Shown: piece by piece, positions 25,907 to 34,219 of the stretch
Layout of the letters: the number at the start of each line of letters is the position of its first letter
Position numbering within the stretch: position 1 is the stretch's first letter
Assembly (NCBI RefSeq): GCF_007713685.1
Contig: NZ_VMRJ01000001.1
Coordinates: 1,470,129 to 1,534,128, forward strand
Source of the DNA: Hymenobacter setariae
GTDB lineage: Bacteria > Bacteroidota > Bacteroidia > Cytophagales > Hymenobacteraceae
Direction: 5' to 3'
Length of the DNA stretch: 64,000 bases
Notes under the pieces: model-generated
Seen by the model: only the letters and a program-made list of their open reading frames with translations
Database searches by the model: none
What the model was told of the DNA's origin: nothing
Position numbers and translations under genes: made by a program

Positions 25907-27241
25907 ATGGCTGCTTCTCAAGACTCCTCGGCCCAGCCGGCCGCCCCCGACACTAAAATCGGCAGCCTACGAGCGCTCAAGGCGGTCAATTTCTTTATTG
26001 CCGATGTGCAAAACGGCATGGGCCCCTACATGGCGCTGTTTCTGCAAAGCAGTGTGCACTGGGGGCCGGCCCAGATAGGCTCGGCGCTGGCGGCGGGCAA
26101 CATTGCCCAGGTGCTAGCCCAAACGCCTGCCGGCGCGCTCATCGACAACCTGCGCCAAAAGCGGGCGCTGCTCATCGTGGGCATTGCCTTAATAATGACC
26201 GGTATGCTGGGCACCGCCTTCTTTACGGTACGGCCAGTGGTAATGGGCGGGCAAGCGCTGGTGGGTATTGCGGGGGCTATTTTTCCGCCTTGCTTGGCCG
26301 CCATTGCCCTAGGGCTGGTGCAGCGCCAGCGCTTCGACCAGGTGCAGGGCACCAACCAAGCCTTCAACGCGGGCGGCAATATGTTTGCGGCGCTGGCGCT
26401 GGGGGCTATTGGCTACTACTTCAGTTTGCGTTGGATGTTCTTTTTGGTGGCGCTGCTGGGTGCGGGGGCCATTATCAGCATCCTGCGCATCAAGGCCGAT
26501 GATATTGATTTTAACGCGGCCCGGGGTGGCGAAGCAGATACCGCCGCTGAAGGCGAGCAGTGCAACGACGCGCCGCCCGCCCCCGCTGGCGGCGTGTGGC
26601 ACAACATCAAAGATGTATTCGCTTGCCTCGGCGACCTGCTGAAGCAGCCGCCGGTGCGGGTGTTTTTGGTAGCGGCCGTTATTTTTCACTTCGCCAATGC
26701 CGCGATGGTACCACTCGTGACACAACTGCTGGCCCGCGGCGTGGGGGCCAAGCAGGCGGTGCTGTTCACCTCAGGCTACATGCTGGCCTCGCAGTTGGTG
26801 TTTATGGTAGTGGCGGCCGCGAGTGGCAAGCTGGCCAGCAAGCTCGGGCGCAAGCCGCTGTTTTTGTTTGCCTTTGCGGCGCTGGCGGCGCGGGGCGTGT
26901 TGTACACGGTCAGCCACCACCCCGCCGCGCTCATTGCGGTGCAGTGCATGGATGGGCTGGGCGCGGGCATTTTTGGCGTGGTGGGCGTACTCATCATTGC
27001 CGACCTCACCAAGGGTACTGGCCGCTTCAATGCCGCCCAAGGGGCTATTGCCACGGCCCAGGGTATTGGCGCGTTTCTCAGCAATTCGGTGGCTGGCTAC
27101 CTGGCCAAAACCCACGGCGACAACTTCACTTTCTACGTTTTGGCTAGCATTGCGGTGGTTGGCTTCGTAGTGTTCCTGCTGCTCATGCCCGAAACCCGCG
27201 ACCGGGAGGTGGCGGCCCAGCCGCAAGTAGCAGTTTCCTAA
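25907..27241 (+). CDS. MFS transporter
   Basis: The 444-residue protein has the 12-helix layout of the major facilitator superfamily, with the two halves joined by an acidic loop (about 195-235, ADTAAEGEQCNDAPP). The A-motif-like segment LIDNLRQKRALL lies between helices 2 and 3. I use the ATG at 25907 instead of an upstream GTG. The substrate is not evident. It is separated by 3 bp from a metallophosphoesterase gene, which overlaps arsB by 1 nt, so the three form one operon. That context suggests export of an anion or its organic ester, possibly arsenic-related. Confidence 0.87.
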   Translation: MAASQDSSAQPAAPDTKIGSLRALKAVNFFIADVQNGMGPYMALFLQSSVHWGPAQIGSALAAGNIAQVLAQTPAGALIDNLRQKRALLIVGIALIMTGMLGTAFFTVRPVVMGGQALVGIAGAIFPPCLAAIALGLVQRQRFDQVQGTNQAFNAGGNMFAALALGAIGYYFSLRWMFFLVALLGAGAIISILRIKADDIDFNAARGGEADTAAEGEQCNDAPPAPAGGVWHNIKDVFACLGDLLKQPPVRVFLVAAVIFHFANAAMVPLVTQLLARGVGAKQAVLFTSGYMLASQLVFMVVAAASGKLASKLGRKPLFLFAFAALAARGVLYTVSHHPAALIAVQCMDGLGAGIFGVVGVLIIADLTKGTGRFNAAQGAIATAQGIGAFLSNSVAGYLAKTHGDNFTFYVLASIAVVGFVVFLLLMPETRDREVAAQPQVAVS

Positions 27242-27244
27242 ATC

Positions 27245-28399
27245 ATGGCTGAGTTAGTACCTCCTCGCGCCGACAAGCCCTTGGTGTATGCGCACCTAGG
27301 CGACCTGCACATCACTGATGCCAAGGCGCGTAACTACCTCGATTTCTTATCCATTCTGGTGCAGCTAGAAGTGGAGTGCAGCGGGCGGCTCAACTTTATC
27401 TACCTGCCCGGCGATGTGGCCGATAATGGGTTGGCCGAACAGTACCACCTGGTGGCCGCGGCACTACGCCTAGCTAGTGTACCAGTCTACACCATTTCGG
27501 GCGACCACGACATGGAATCGGGCAGTTTAGCACCCTTTTATGCAGGGCTGCCCGCCCACTCGCTCCCGCTGGCACTGACGGTGCAGGGCGTGCGCTGCTT
27601 GTTTTTGGATGTGTGCGGTCCCGGCCAGGGCGGCCCTGATTTCCGCCTAGGTGCCTCCCAACTCACTTGGCTGCGCGAGCAACTGGGCCAAGTGCCCGCT
27701 GGCACCGAGGTAGCGCTCTTCATGCACACCTACCCCGCCGACCTGCGCGATGCCACCGAGCGGCAGCAGCTAACTGCGCTGCTAGCTCAGCACCGCGTAG
27801 CCCTGGTAGATATGGGCCACACGCACTACAACGAGCTGGCCAACGATGGCACCACCATTTACGCGGCCACCCGCTCGACCGGCCAAATCGAGGAAGGGCC
27901 CGTGGGTTACTCCCTCATCAGCCTCGATGGAGGCATTGTCAGCTGGCGCTTCAAGCCGCTCGATAATAGCTTTCCCTTCGTCCTCATCACTGCGCCCGCC
28001 GACTACCGGCTGCTGCGCCACGCGGAGCAAGTCGTAGCAGCCAGCTTCACCATCCAGGCGCTGGTCTTTGGCGCGCACGCTGTTACCGAAGTAGTGTACT
28101 GGCTGGATGAGGGCCCTAGGCTCCCTATGCAGCCCGACGCACACGGGGTATGGCAGGCCGAGGCCACATGGACCACGCCCTTCCACACGCTCACCGTAGC
28201 GGCCCGTGACGCCACTGGCCGCCTAGGTCGCCATCAGCTTGTGCCGGCTTTGTCGCCTTCCCAGCTTCTAGGCCAGCCTGGCCTGGGGAGCGATGCGGTC
28301 AGCATTGGCGCATGGGAAGAAAATGGCATCCTAGGTACGCAGCTCGGCCCCAATCGCAACGCCAAACCACTTAACCACCGCCCCTCCCCTTCGTCATAA
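27245..28399 (+). CDS. Calcineurin-like metallophosphoesterase
   Basis: The 384-residue protein has the dinuclear-metal motifs in order: GDLH (19-22), GDVADN (about 55-60), GDHD (about 84-87), MHTY (about 160) and GHTH (about 190). This is closest to the class III cyclic-nucleotide/phosphodiester family (CpdA/GpdQ-like). A C-terminal beta-sandwich (about 255-340) follows. No signal peptide is visible, so it is probably cytoplasmic. Its position between an MFS transporter (3 bp) and arsB (1-nt overlap) suggests it hydrolyses a phosphate or arsenate ester handled by these transporters. That is inference only. Confidence 0.85.
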   Translation: MAELVPPRADKPLVYAHLGDLHITDAKARNYLDFLSILVQLEVECSGRLNFIYLPGDVADNGLAEQYHLVAAALRLASVPVYTISGDHDMESGSLAPFYAGLPAHSLPLALTVQGVRCLFLDVCGPGQGGPDFRLGASQLTWLREQLGQVPAGTEVALFMHTYPADLRDATERQQLTALLAQHRVALVDMGHTHYNELANDGTTIYAATRSTGQIEEGPVGYSLISLDGGIVSWRFKPLDNSFPFVLITAPADYRLLRHAEQVVAASFTIQALVFGAHAVTEVVYWLDEGPRLPMQPDAHGVWQAEATWTTPFHTLTVAARDATGRLGRHQLVPALSPSQLLGQPGLGSDAVSIGAWEENGILGTQLGPNRNAKPLNHRPSPSS

Positions 28400-29658
28400 T
28401 GACCACGAGTACCATTTTAATCTGGGTTATTTCTGCCCTATCCATCGCCCTGGTTATCGTCCGGCCGTTTCGCGTGCCCGAGTTTGTGTGGGCGGCGAGC
28501 GGGGCGCTGCTGCTGCTAGTACTGCGACTACTCACTTTGCCAGAGGGCCTGGCGGGCGTGGCCAAGGGGCTGGATGTCTACCTCTTCTTGACCGGTATGA
28601 TGCTGCTGGCCGAAACTGCTCGCGAAGAGAAACTCTTCGACTGGCTGGCCGCCCACGCTACTCGGCTCTCGCACGGCTCAGCCCAACGGCTGTTCTTGCT
28701 GATTTACTTGGTTGGCGTCGTAGTCACCACCTTCCTTTCCAACGATGCCACGGCGGTAGTGCTGACCCCGGCCGTGGCGAGCGCCGTGCGCGCCGCTAAG
28801 GTCAAGAACCCCCTGCCCTACCTCTTCATTTGCGCCTTCATTGCCAACGCGGCCTCCTTCGTGCTGCCCATTTCTAACCCAGCCAACCTGGTTATTTATG
28901 GCACGCACATGCCGCCACTACTCACCTGGCTGCCGCGCTACTTGCTACCCTCGGCAGTGGCTATTGGGGCCACGTACTTTTTGCTATTCTTCACCCAGAA
29001 AAAGGACTTAGGCAGCCAGATTGCCGAACATGTAGAACTACCGACCCTAGAGCGCGGCGGCCAGGTAGCCCTAGGTGGCATTGGGGTCACAGCAGGGGCG
29101 TTACTGTTCGCCTCGGCGCGGGGCCTCGAGTTGGGGCTGCCTACGGCCATTACCGGGGGGCTCACGGCGCTCATCGTGCTGGTGAGCGCGCGCAAAAGCC
29201 CAGTTGACTTGCTGAAAGGCATTTCATGGTCAGTGCTGCCGCTGGTAGCGGGCCTATTTGTGCTGGTGGAAGCGCTCAACAAAACAGGCGTTACGCGCTA
29301 CCTCACTACGCTGCTCACGCACGGCGCCGAGCAGTCGGCTACCTCTACGGCCTGGGCCAGCGGCGTGGGCGTGGCGATGCTCTGCAACGTGATGAACAAC
29401 CTGCCCGCCGGCCTGATTGTGGGCAACGTGCTGCAAAATGCGCACGTCTCCGAAACCATCAAGAGCGCCATGCTCATTGGCATCGACCTAGGGCCCAACC
29501 TATCCGTGACCGGCTCGCTAGCCACCATTCTGTGGCTAACGGCTCTCAAACGCGAGAAGATAAAAGTCACCGCCTGGCAGTTTCTGAAGCTTGGCGCTCT
29601 GGTCATGACCGTGCCGCTGCTACTGGCTATTGGGTCGCTGTTCTTGCTGCCGCACTAG
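28399..29658 (+). CDS. arsB: ArsB-type arsenite/anion permease
   Basis: The 419-residue integral membrane protein of the ArsB/NhaD superfamily exports arsenite (and antimonite) as oxyanion. About 11-12 transmembrane helices are seen. Signature stretches are TTFLSNDATAVVLTPAV, LPISNPANLVIYG, and in the second half CNVMNNLPAGLIVGNV and LGPNLSVTGSLATILW. No arsR, arsC or arsA is nearby, so substrate is inferred from the family. The start overlaps the phosphoesterase stop (TAATG). Confidence 0.85.
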   Translation: MTTSTILIWVISALSIALVIVRPFRVPEFVWAASGALLLLVLRLLTLPEGLAGVAKGLDVYLFLTGMMLLAETAREEKLFDWLAAHATRLSHGSAQRLFLLIYLVGVVVTTFLSNDATAVVLTPAVASAVRAAKVKNPLPYLFICAFIANAASFVLPISNPANLVIYGTHMPPLLTWLPRYLLPSAVAIGATYFLLFFTQKKDLGSQIAEHVELPTLERGGQVALGGIGVTAGALLFASARGLELGLPTAITGGLTALIVLVSARKSPVDLLKGISWSVLPLVAGLFVLVEALNKTGVTRYLTTLLTHGAEQSATSTAWASGVGVAMLCNVMNNLPAGLIVGNVLQNAHVSETIKSAMLIGIDLGPNLSVTGSLATILWLTALKREKIKVTAWQFLKLGALVMTVPLLLAIGSLFLLPH

Positions 29659-29723
29659 CTAGCTGCACTTCGCCAACTACTCTCTTTCATGAGCTAACAT
29701 TCTCTCTACTTTTCCTACTCCTT

Positions 29724-30185
29724 ATGGCAACCAGTGGCCTCAACGCGTCTTTCATCTACCCGCTCATCATTGCCGCCGGCGTGTTGCAGGCCTGGGGGCC
29801 ACCCATGAATGGGGCTTTGCAAAAATCGCTGGTCAACCCCTGGCTAGCTAGCTTGGTGTCGTTCCTGCCAATAATTGCCCTGCTCTTCTGCTTGTTTATC
29901 TGTATTCCTAAGCCGCTGCCTACGCTCGAAGGACTGCAAAATATGCCCTGGTGGGCGCCCCTAGGTGGGCTGGCAGGCGCGGGCGCCGTGGTGGCCGGGT
30001 TGATGTTTGTGAATAAGATAGGTGCGGGCGCATTCGCTGGCCTCACCATCTCAGCCAACCTATTGATGTCGGTAGTTATCGACAAGTTTGGCTGGTTTGG
30101 CGCAGAAGTGCACGCACTAACTCCTGGCCGCATGCTAGGCTGCGCCTTGCTAGTTATCGGCATCGTGCTCATTTCTAAATTTTAA
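29724..30185 (+). CDS. DMT-family transporter, YdcZ (DUF606) type
   Basis: The 153-residue protein has five transmembrane helices and the family landmarks: an N-terminal NGALQKSLVNPW motif, WWAPLGGLAGA and the end GRMLGCALLVIGIVLI. I use the ATG at 29724; the long upstream part of the open frame is antisense-quality sequence over arsB. YdcZ proteins often act as pairs; no second half is present. It lies 65 bp downstream of arsB and may share its transcript. Confidence 0.82.
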   Translation: MATSGLNASFIYPLIIAAGVLQAWGPPMNGALQKSLVNPWLASLVSFLPIIALLFCLFICIPKPLPTLEGLQNMPWWAPLGGLAGAGAVVAGLMFVNKIGAGAFAGLTISANLLMSVVIDKFGWFGAEVHALTPGRMLGCALLVIGIVLISKF

Positions 30186-30222
30186 CGACCACCCAGCCCT
30201 ACTAAGCTACTTTTTGGCATTT

Positions 30223-30274
30223 ACAGAATGGACCGCAGCGACGTAACATGTTACGTCACTGCGGCCCATTCTGT
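30223..30274 (-). terminator. 52-bp loopless palindrome, probable terminator of TIGR02757 gene
   Basis: Two 26-nt arms (beginning ACAGAATGG and ending CATTCTGT) meet with no spacer at AACATGTT. The only two mismatches are G-U pairs on the minus strand but A-C on the plus, so it suits the minus-strand gene ending at 30295. There is no strong T-tract. Confidence 0.55.
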
Positions 30275-30294
30275 GAGTACTACCCAACTGTTGC

Positions 30295-31053
30295 TTACCC
30301 CACGCCCTCGCCAAACAGCGCGAAGTCGTACTTCACTGGGTCTAGGGGGTCGAGCAGGCGCAGGTTGGCGGTGAGCTCTTCGGCGGCTTGCCAGTCTACT
30401 TTTTCGCGTTTGAGCAGACCTAGGAGGCGGGCCTGGCGCTCGACATGCACATCGATGGGGCAGATGAGCTCGGCGGGCGAAATGCGCTGCCATAGGCCGA
30501 AGTCTACGCCGCGGTCGTCGCGGCGCACCAGCCAGCGCAGGTACATGTTGAGGCGCTTGCAAGCCGAGCCGCGGGCAGGCGTGGCCACGTGCTTGCGGGT
30601 GCGGGCCGGCGCATCGGGCAGGCTAAAGAACAAGTCGTGAAAACTCACCAGCCGCTCGCGCATAGTGGCGCCGTGCAAAAAGGCATCTTCCAGCGAAGTA
30701 TGGTTTTCATAAAACCAGCGCAACCAGTGCACGAAGTACAGGAGGTCGGTATCGCAGAAGGTGCGGTGGCAAAACTTGAGCAGTCGCTTCAGGTCCTCAT
30801 CCTCGTGCTGGGTCACGAACTGGTAGGGCGCATTATCCATGCGCTGCATCAGCTCGGCCGTTTTCTTCAGTATAGTGGGCCGCTGGCCCCAGGCTAGCAG
30901 CGCGGCGAATAGCGCGCTTATCTCCACATCTTGCAGCTGGCTAAACTGGTGCGGAATGCTGATGGGGTCCTTGGCAATAAAACTGGGCTGATTGTATTGG
31001 TCGGCCCGCTCGTTGAGCAGGGCGCGTACTTCTTGTAGCTTGATGGCGTCCAT
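30295..31053 (-). CDS. TIGR02757 (DUF2400) family protein
   Basis: The 252-residue protein matches this Bacteroidota-rich family by length and by signature stretches: ISALFAALLAWGQRPTILKK near the start, KRLNMYLRWLVRRDDRGVDFG and ICPIDVHVERQARLLGL. The last two recall the helix-hairpin-helix DNA glycosylase fold, but no proven activity is known to me. It is transcribed away from a large inverted repeat that lies 10 bp upstream of its start. Convergent with the YdcZ gene. Confidence 0.88.
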   Translation of the reverse strand: MDAIKLQEVRALLNERADQYNQPSFIAKDPISIPHQFSQLQDVEISALFAALLAWGQRPTILKKTAELMQRMDNAPYQFVTQHEDEDLKRLLKFCHRTFCDTDLLYFVHWLRWFYENHTSLEDAFLHGATMRERLVSFHDLFFSLPDAPARTRKHVATPARGSACKRLNMYLRWLVRRDDRGVDFGLWQRISPAELICPIDVHVERQARLLGLLKREKVDWQAAEELTANLRLLDPLDPVKYDFALFGEGVG

Positions 31054-31062
31054 AAAATGCGT

Positions 31063-31163
31063 TTGTCATGGCGGGGAGGCACCACGCAGCAATCGCACCT
31101 AAACGGCTTATGTAAGGGGCCGCCTAGGTGCGATTGCTGCGTGGTGCCTCCTCGCCATGACAA
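31063..31163. repeat. Long intergenic inverted repeat, 44-bp arms
   Basis: Left arm 31063-31106 and right arm 31120-31163 differ at only three positions. The outer ends read TTGTCATGGCG. The loop is 13 nt (CTTATGTAAGGGG). It fills most of the gap between two minus-strand genes. Arms of this size, with a TGTCATG end like that of the repeat at 40269, suggest a dispersed REP- or MITE-like element rather than a terminator. Confidence 0.8.
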
Positions 31164-31188
31164 CGGGTAGAAGGCGTGAAATAAGTCC

Positions 31189-32139
31189 CTAGGGCACGTA
31201 GCTAGTTTCGACCCGGAACTTCGAGTCGCCGGTGCCTAGCTTCTGCACGGCGCGGGGCGAGAGGCGCACCAGCATATTGTTGTTTTCGCCGGTGTCAGGC
31301 AGCGGGCCGATTACGCGCACGTACACCGACTGGCCGTTCATCTGGTTTTTCACCTGCATGATGGTGCCCACGGGCGCCGTTTTGTGCAGAGCCAGGTACT
31401 TATCGGTGCCACTATTAGCGATGGCGGCGGCCATGCCGCTTTCAGTCACACGGGTCACTACTTCGCTAGCGCGGGTAGGCGTGCGGGTTTCGGGCGCTTC
31501 GGCATCGGGCTCCTTAGCCGTGGTGATGGTGGCAATTTGGGCCGGCGCGTTGGGGTTTACGCGGGGGGCGGGGGCCGCCGTGGGCGTGTCGGCCGGGGTG
31601 CGGGCGGGCGGCGGAGTGGCGGCTATCGGGGCAGCGCCGGCTTCGGCGGCACGCAGTAGCAGCTCTTGGCCCACACGCACCGAGCCACCAGCGGGCAGGT
31701 GGTTGAGCTGCATCAGCTCGGCGGGCGAAAGGTTGTAGCGGCGGGCAATACCAAACAGCGTTTCGCCCTTAGCCACGGTATAGCGAGCGGGGGCACTGCT
31801 AGGCGCGGCGGCCGTAGCAGGGGCAACGACCGCTGCTTTGGTGGGGGCAGCCGCGGTAGCTTTGGCAGCACCGCCACCACCGGGGCGCGGCACTAGCACT
31901 ACCTCGCCGATAGCGAGGCCATTCTTGAGCTGTGGGTTAGCCCCGGTAATCTGGTCGACGCTAACGTGGTAGCGGCGAGACAGGGCAAATAAGGTTTCGC
32001 CCTGCGCCACGCGGTGGCGCACAAAGCGCTGGCCACCCCGAAATTCTTGCCCTATCGAATCGGAAGGCGCTGGGTGGCCTGCGGGCGCCAAGGGGCCATG
32101 CAGCGAACTAATAATCAACAAAGAAGCAAACAGACTCAT
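31189..32139 (-). CDS. LysM-repeat protein with C-terminal RlpA-like double-psi barrel
   Basis: The 316-residue exported protein has a signal peptide (about 1-20) and two LysM domains (about 40-85, RHRVAQGETLFALSRRY; about 117-162, RYTVAKGETLFGIARRY) that bind peptidoglycan. A Pro/Ala/Thr-rich linker leads to a double-psi beta-barrel like that of RlpA (about 232-316; ESGMAAAI, LALHKTAPVGTIMQV, VYVRVIGPLP, LVRLSPRAVQKL). The catalytic Asp of lytic RlpA is not obvious, so it may bind rather than cleave glycan. The TAG stop is inside CCTAGG. Confidence 0.87.
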   Translation of the reverse strand: MSLFASLLIISSLHGPLAPAGHPAPSDSIGQEFRGGQRFVRHRVAQGETLFALSRRYHVSVDQITGANPQLKNGLAIGEVVLVPRPGGGGAAKATAAAPTKAAVVAPATAAAPSSAPARYTVAKGETLFGIARRYNLSPAELMQLNHLPAGGSVRVGQELLLRAAEAGAAPIAATPPPARTPADTPTAAPAPRVNPNAPAQIATITTAKEPDAEAPETRTPTRASEVVTRVTESGMAAAIANSGTDKYLALHKTAPVGTIMQVKNQMNGQSVYVRVIGPLPDTGENNNMLVRLSPRAVQKLGTGDSKFRVETSYVP

Positions 32140-32336
32140 GCGCGGAAGCGAGGTAAATAAGAGCTACCCCCGTCTGAAACGGGCCCTGGCTAGGTGCCAG
32201 CAACTGGCAAAGTAAATAGCTAACGGCTGGGCGGCCGTAGTTTCGGCGCCGAAAGCAACAGTTGGGCTTGATTTTAAACGCTGCCTTGCGCCCTTAATTG
32301 TTTGCCTTCCTCTTCTACCCTCTTTCTTTCTACCGC

Positions 32337-33095
32337 ATGTCCCTGGCTATCGGCATCATTCCGGCCCGCTACGCATCGACCCGCCTGCCCGGCAAACCCC
32401 TGGTTGACCTAGGGGGCCAAACCATGATTCAGCGTGTGGTGGGCCAAGCGCACCAGGCTGGCCTGGCCCGCGTAGTGGTGGCCACCGACGACGAGCGCAT
32501 CCTGCGCCACGTGCACGAGTTTGGCGGCGAGGCCGTGCTCACGCGGCCCGACCACCCCAGTGGCACCGACCGCGTGTGGGAGGCCTATGAGCACCTAGGC
32601 AGCCCCGCCGAGGTCAGTTGCATCGTGAACATCCAAGGCGACGAGCCTTTCATTCACCCCGCCCAGATTCAGGCGCTCGTGACATTGTTCGACCAGCCCA
32701 TGCCGCCCGACATTGCCACGCTCATCAAGCCTGTTATCACCGACGAGGAGCTATTCAGCCCCCACCTGCCCAAGGTGGTGACCGACCGGCGCGGGCGGGC
32801 GCTGTACTTCAGCCGCCACCCCCTGCCCTACCAGCGCCAGCAGCCCGAGGGCGAGTGGCTGCTGCACCACCCCTACCACCGCCACCTAGGCCTCTATGCC
32901 TACCGCCCCGACGTGCTGCGCCAGCTCACGCAGCTACCACCCTCGCCCCTCGAAGTGGCCGAGAGCCTAGAGCAGCTGCGCTGGCTCGAAAACGGCTTCG
33001 TGATTCAGACTGCCGTGACCGAGCTCGATGCCTTTGGCATTGATACGCCCGAGGACGTGCGACGTGCCCTCTTGCGGCTGGGCATGAGCGCTTAG
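32337..33095 (+). CDS. kdsB: 3-deoxy-manno-octulosonate cytidylyltransferase
   Basis: KdsB activates Kdo with CTP to CMP-Kdo, the donor for lipid A/LPS inner-core synthesis in the cytoplasm. The 252-residue product shows the nucleotide-binding start IGIIPARYASTRLPGKPL (4-21), TRPDHPSGTDRV (about 74-85), VNIQGDEPF (about 98-106) and YFSRHPLPY. The ATG at 32337 fits the family N-terminus. It converges on the DUF1622 gene with 12 bp between stops. Confidence 0.96.
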   Translation: MSLAIGIIPARYASTRLPGKPLVDLGGQTMIQRVVGQAHQAGLARVVVATDDERILRHVHEFGGEAVLTRPDHPSGTDRVWEAYEHLGSPAEVSCIVNIQGDEPFIHPAQIQALVTLFDQPMPPDIATLIKPVITDEELFSPHLPKVVTDRRGRALYFSRHPLPYQRQQPEGEWLLHHPYHRHLGLYAYRPDVLRQLTQLPPSPLEVAESLEQLRWLENGFVIQTAVTELDAFGIDTPEDVRRALLRLGMSA

Positions 33096-33107
33096 GGCTA
33101 CCTAGGG

Positions 33108-33521
33108 CTACTGTTTCGTACCCCGCCCTACCACTTCTTGCTCGTCGCCGCTCTGCCGCCGCTCTTCCTGCATCTCCTTGGATAGAAAGAAGTTGAGCGC
33201 GGTGCGAATGACGGCGATGGCCCCAAGCTTGCCAATTTGCTCCCAGCTCGGCGCGATGGCCGTGGACAGAATATCGGCCCCAAGCTGAAACTCTAGGGCC
33301 AACGCTAGGTAGCGCGCCAGTGTGAGGCGAATGGCCGTGAAGTCGGCCGTGCGCCGGTTTACCAAGGCCTTCACCAGCAGCGTACCCGCCGTGATGATGC
33401 CTAGGGCAATGATGGTGGCGCCCACCAACTCGACGCCGAGCTTGAGCCACTGCACGGCGGCTACTACGCCTTCTTCGGTGCGCCCAAATAGCGTAACGGG
33501 GTTTTCGGGAGGTGCCTGCAT
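33108..33521 (-). CDS. DUF1622 membrane protein
   Basis: The 137-residue protein has three transmembrane helices (about 22-50, 70-92, 98-118) and the DUF1622 pattern LTLARYLALALEFQLGADIL plus GKLGAIAVIRTALNFFLSKEM. Function unknown. It lies 3 bp downstream of the HPP-family gene, so the two form a small operon. Confidence 0.87.
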   Translation of the reverse strand: MQAPPENPVTLFGRTEEGVVAAVQWLKLGVELVGATIIALGIITAGTLLVKALVNRRTADFTAIRLTLARYLALALEFQLGADILSTAIAPSWEQIGKLGAIAVIRTALNFFLSKEMQEERRQSGDEQEVVGRGTKQ

Positions 33522-33524
33522 AAT

Positions 33525-34037
33525 CTAGCTGATAGGTGTAAAGCGCCGCACCAAATAGGCCGACCCGCGCTGCACGGCCAGCAGCACGAGCACCAGCCCC
33601 ACAGCCAACCCAAACAGCAGCAGATTGCCTTCGCCGGTGCCGGCCCGAAAGGCAAAATTCAGCGCCGTGGCCACGGCCGGCGGGTGCATGGTATTGGTCA
33701 ATATCATTACCGCAATGACGCCCAGCAGCGCCAGCGCCGCCCCTAGGTAGCCCGGCCCCAGCCAAGCATGAAAGCCGAAACCCAGTAATGCCCCTGCCAG
33801 CTGGCTGACGACCAGTGTGCGGGCGCTGTTGGCTGGGTGGCCAGGGTCGAGGTATATCAAGAAGCAGCTCGATGCCAGCGAGGCGAAAAGCAGCTGCTGG
33901 TTGCTCAGCAGCCGGAGCAGCCACAGCAATCCCAGCACCGTGACGGTAGGAAGCAGCGCCAGTAAGATTTCGCGGCGCCAGCCCAGGCGGGGGCGACCTA
34001 GGGGGGCAGCAGGGGTGGCCGGGGTAGTAGCAGGCAT
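33525..34037 (-). CDS. HPP-family membrane protein
   Basis: The 170-residue protein has four transmembrane helices and the eponymous His-Pro-Pro in MILTNTMHPPAVATALNF (about 111-128), together with YLDPGHPANSARTLVVSQLAGALLG. Members have been linked to nitrite or other small-solute transport in plastids and cyanobacteria; the role here is unknown. I prefer the ATG at 34037 to one 11 codons upstream, because that extension uses CGA and AGG codons that are rare in this window. Confidence 0.82.
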   Translation of the reverse strand: MPATTPATPAAPLGRPRLGWRREILLALLPTVTVLGLLWLLRLLSNQQLLFASLASSCFLIYLDPGHPANSARTLVVSQLAGALLGFGFHAWLGPGYLGAALALLGVIAVMILTNTMHPPAVATALNFAFRAGTGEGNLLLFGLAVGLVLVLLAVQRGSAYLVRRFTPIS

Positions 34038-34158
34038 AGGCAAGCGCACCCTTCGGCACGTTGCCTCCATACGGCCAAACGCTGTTCCTAGGTAAACTTC
34101 TTAGCTAAAAACTACCACTACCGAGCGCTATGGTGGGCCTACATACCCTAGCCAACCT

Positions 34159-34204
34159 GCCACAAAAAGGCCCAAGCGCAGATGCGCTCGGGCCTTTTTG
34201 TGGC
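34159..34204 (-). terminator. Terminator of the T9SS cargo gene
   Basis: GCCACAAAAAGGCCC pairs with GGGCCTTTTTGTGGC, with an inner AGCGCA / TGCGCT stem. The single mismatch is a G-U pair on the minus strand. It lies 16 bp past the stop of the 34220 gene. Confidence 0.82.
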
Positions 34205-34219
34205 GAGATAATGCCGAGA

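Noticed and set aside
26560-27147. Plus-strand frame of 195 codons inside the MFS gene
   Set aside because: Shadow of an intact transporter gene in another frame.
28399-29658. A complete arsenic resistance operon
   Set aside because: Only the ArsB-type permease is recognisable; no arsR, arsC, arsA or acr3 is present nearby.
32926-34059. Long minus-strand open frame of 377 codons across the kdsB end, DUF1622 and HPP genes
   Set aside because: It overlaps three recognisable genes in other frames and its protein is a low-complexity Arg/Ala/Gly/Pro mix typical of GC-rich shadow frames.
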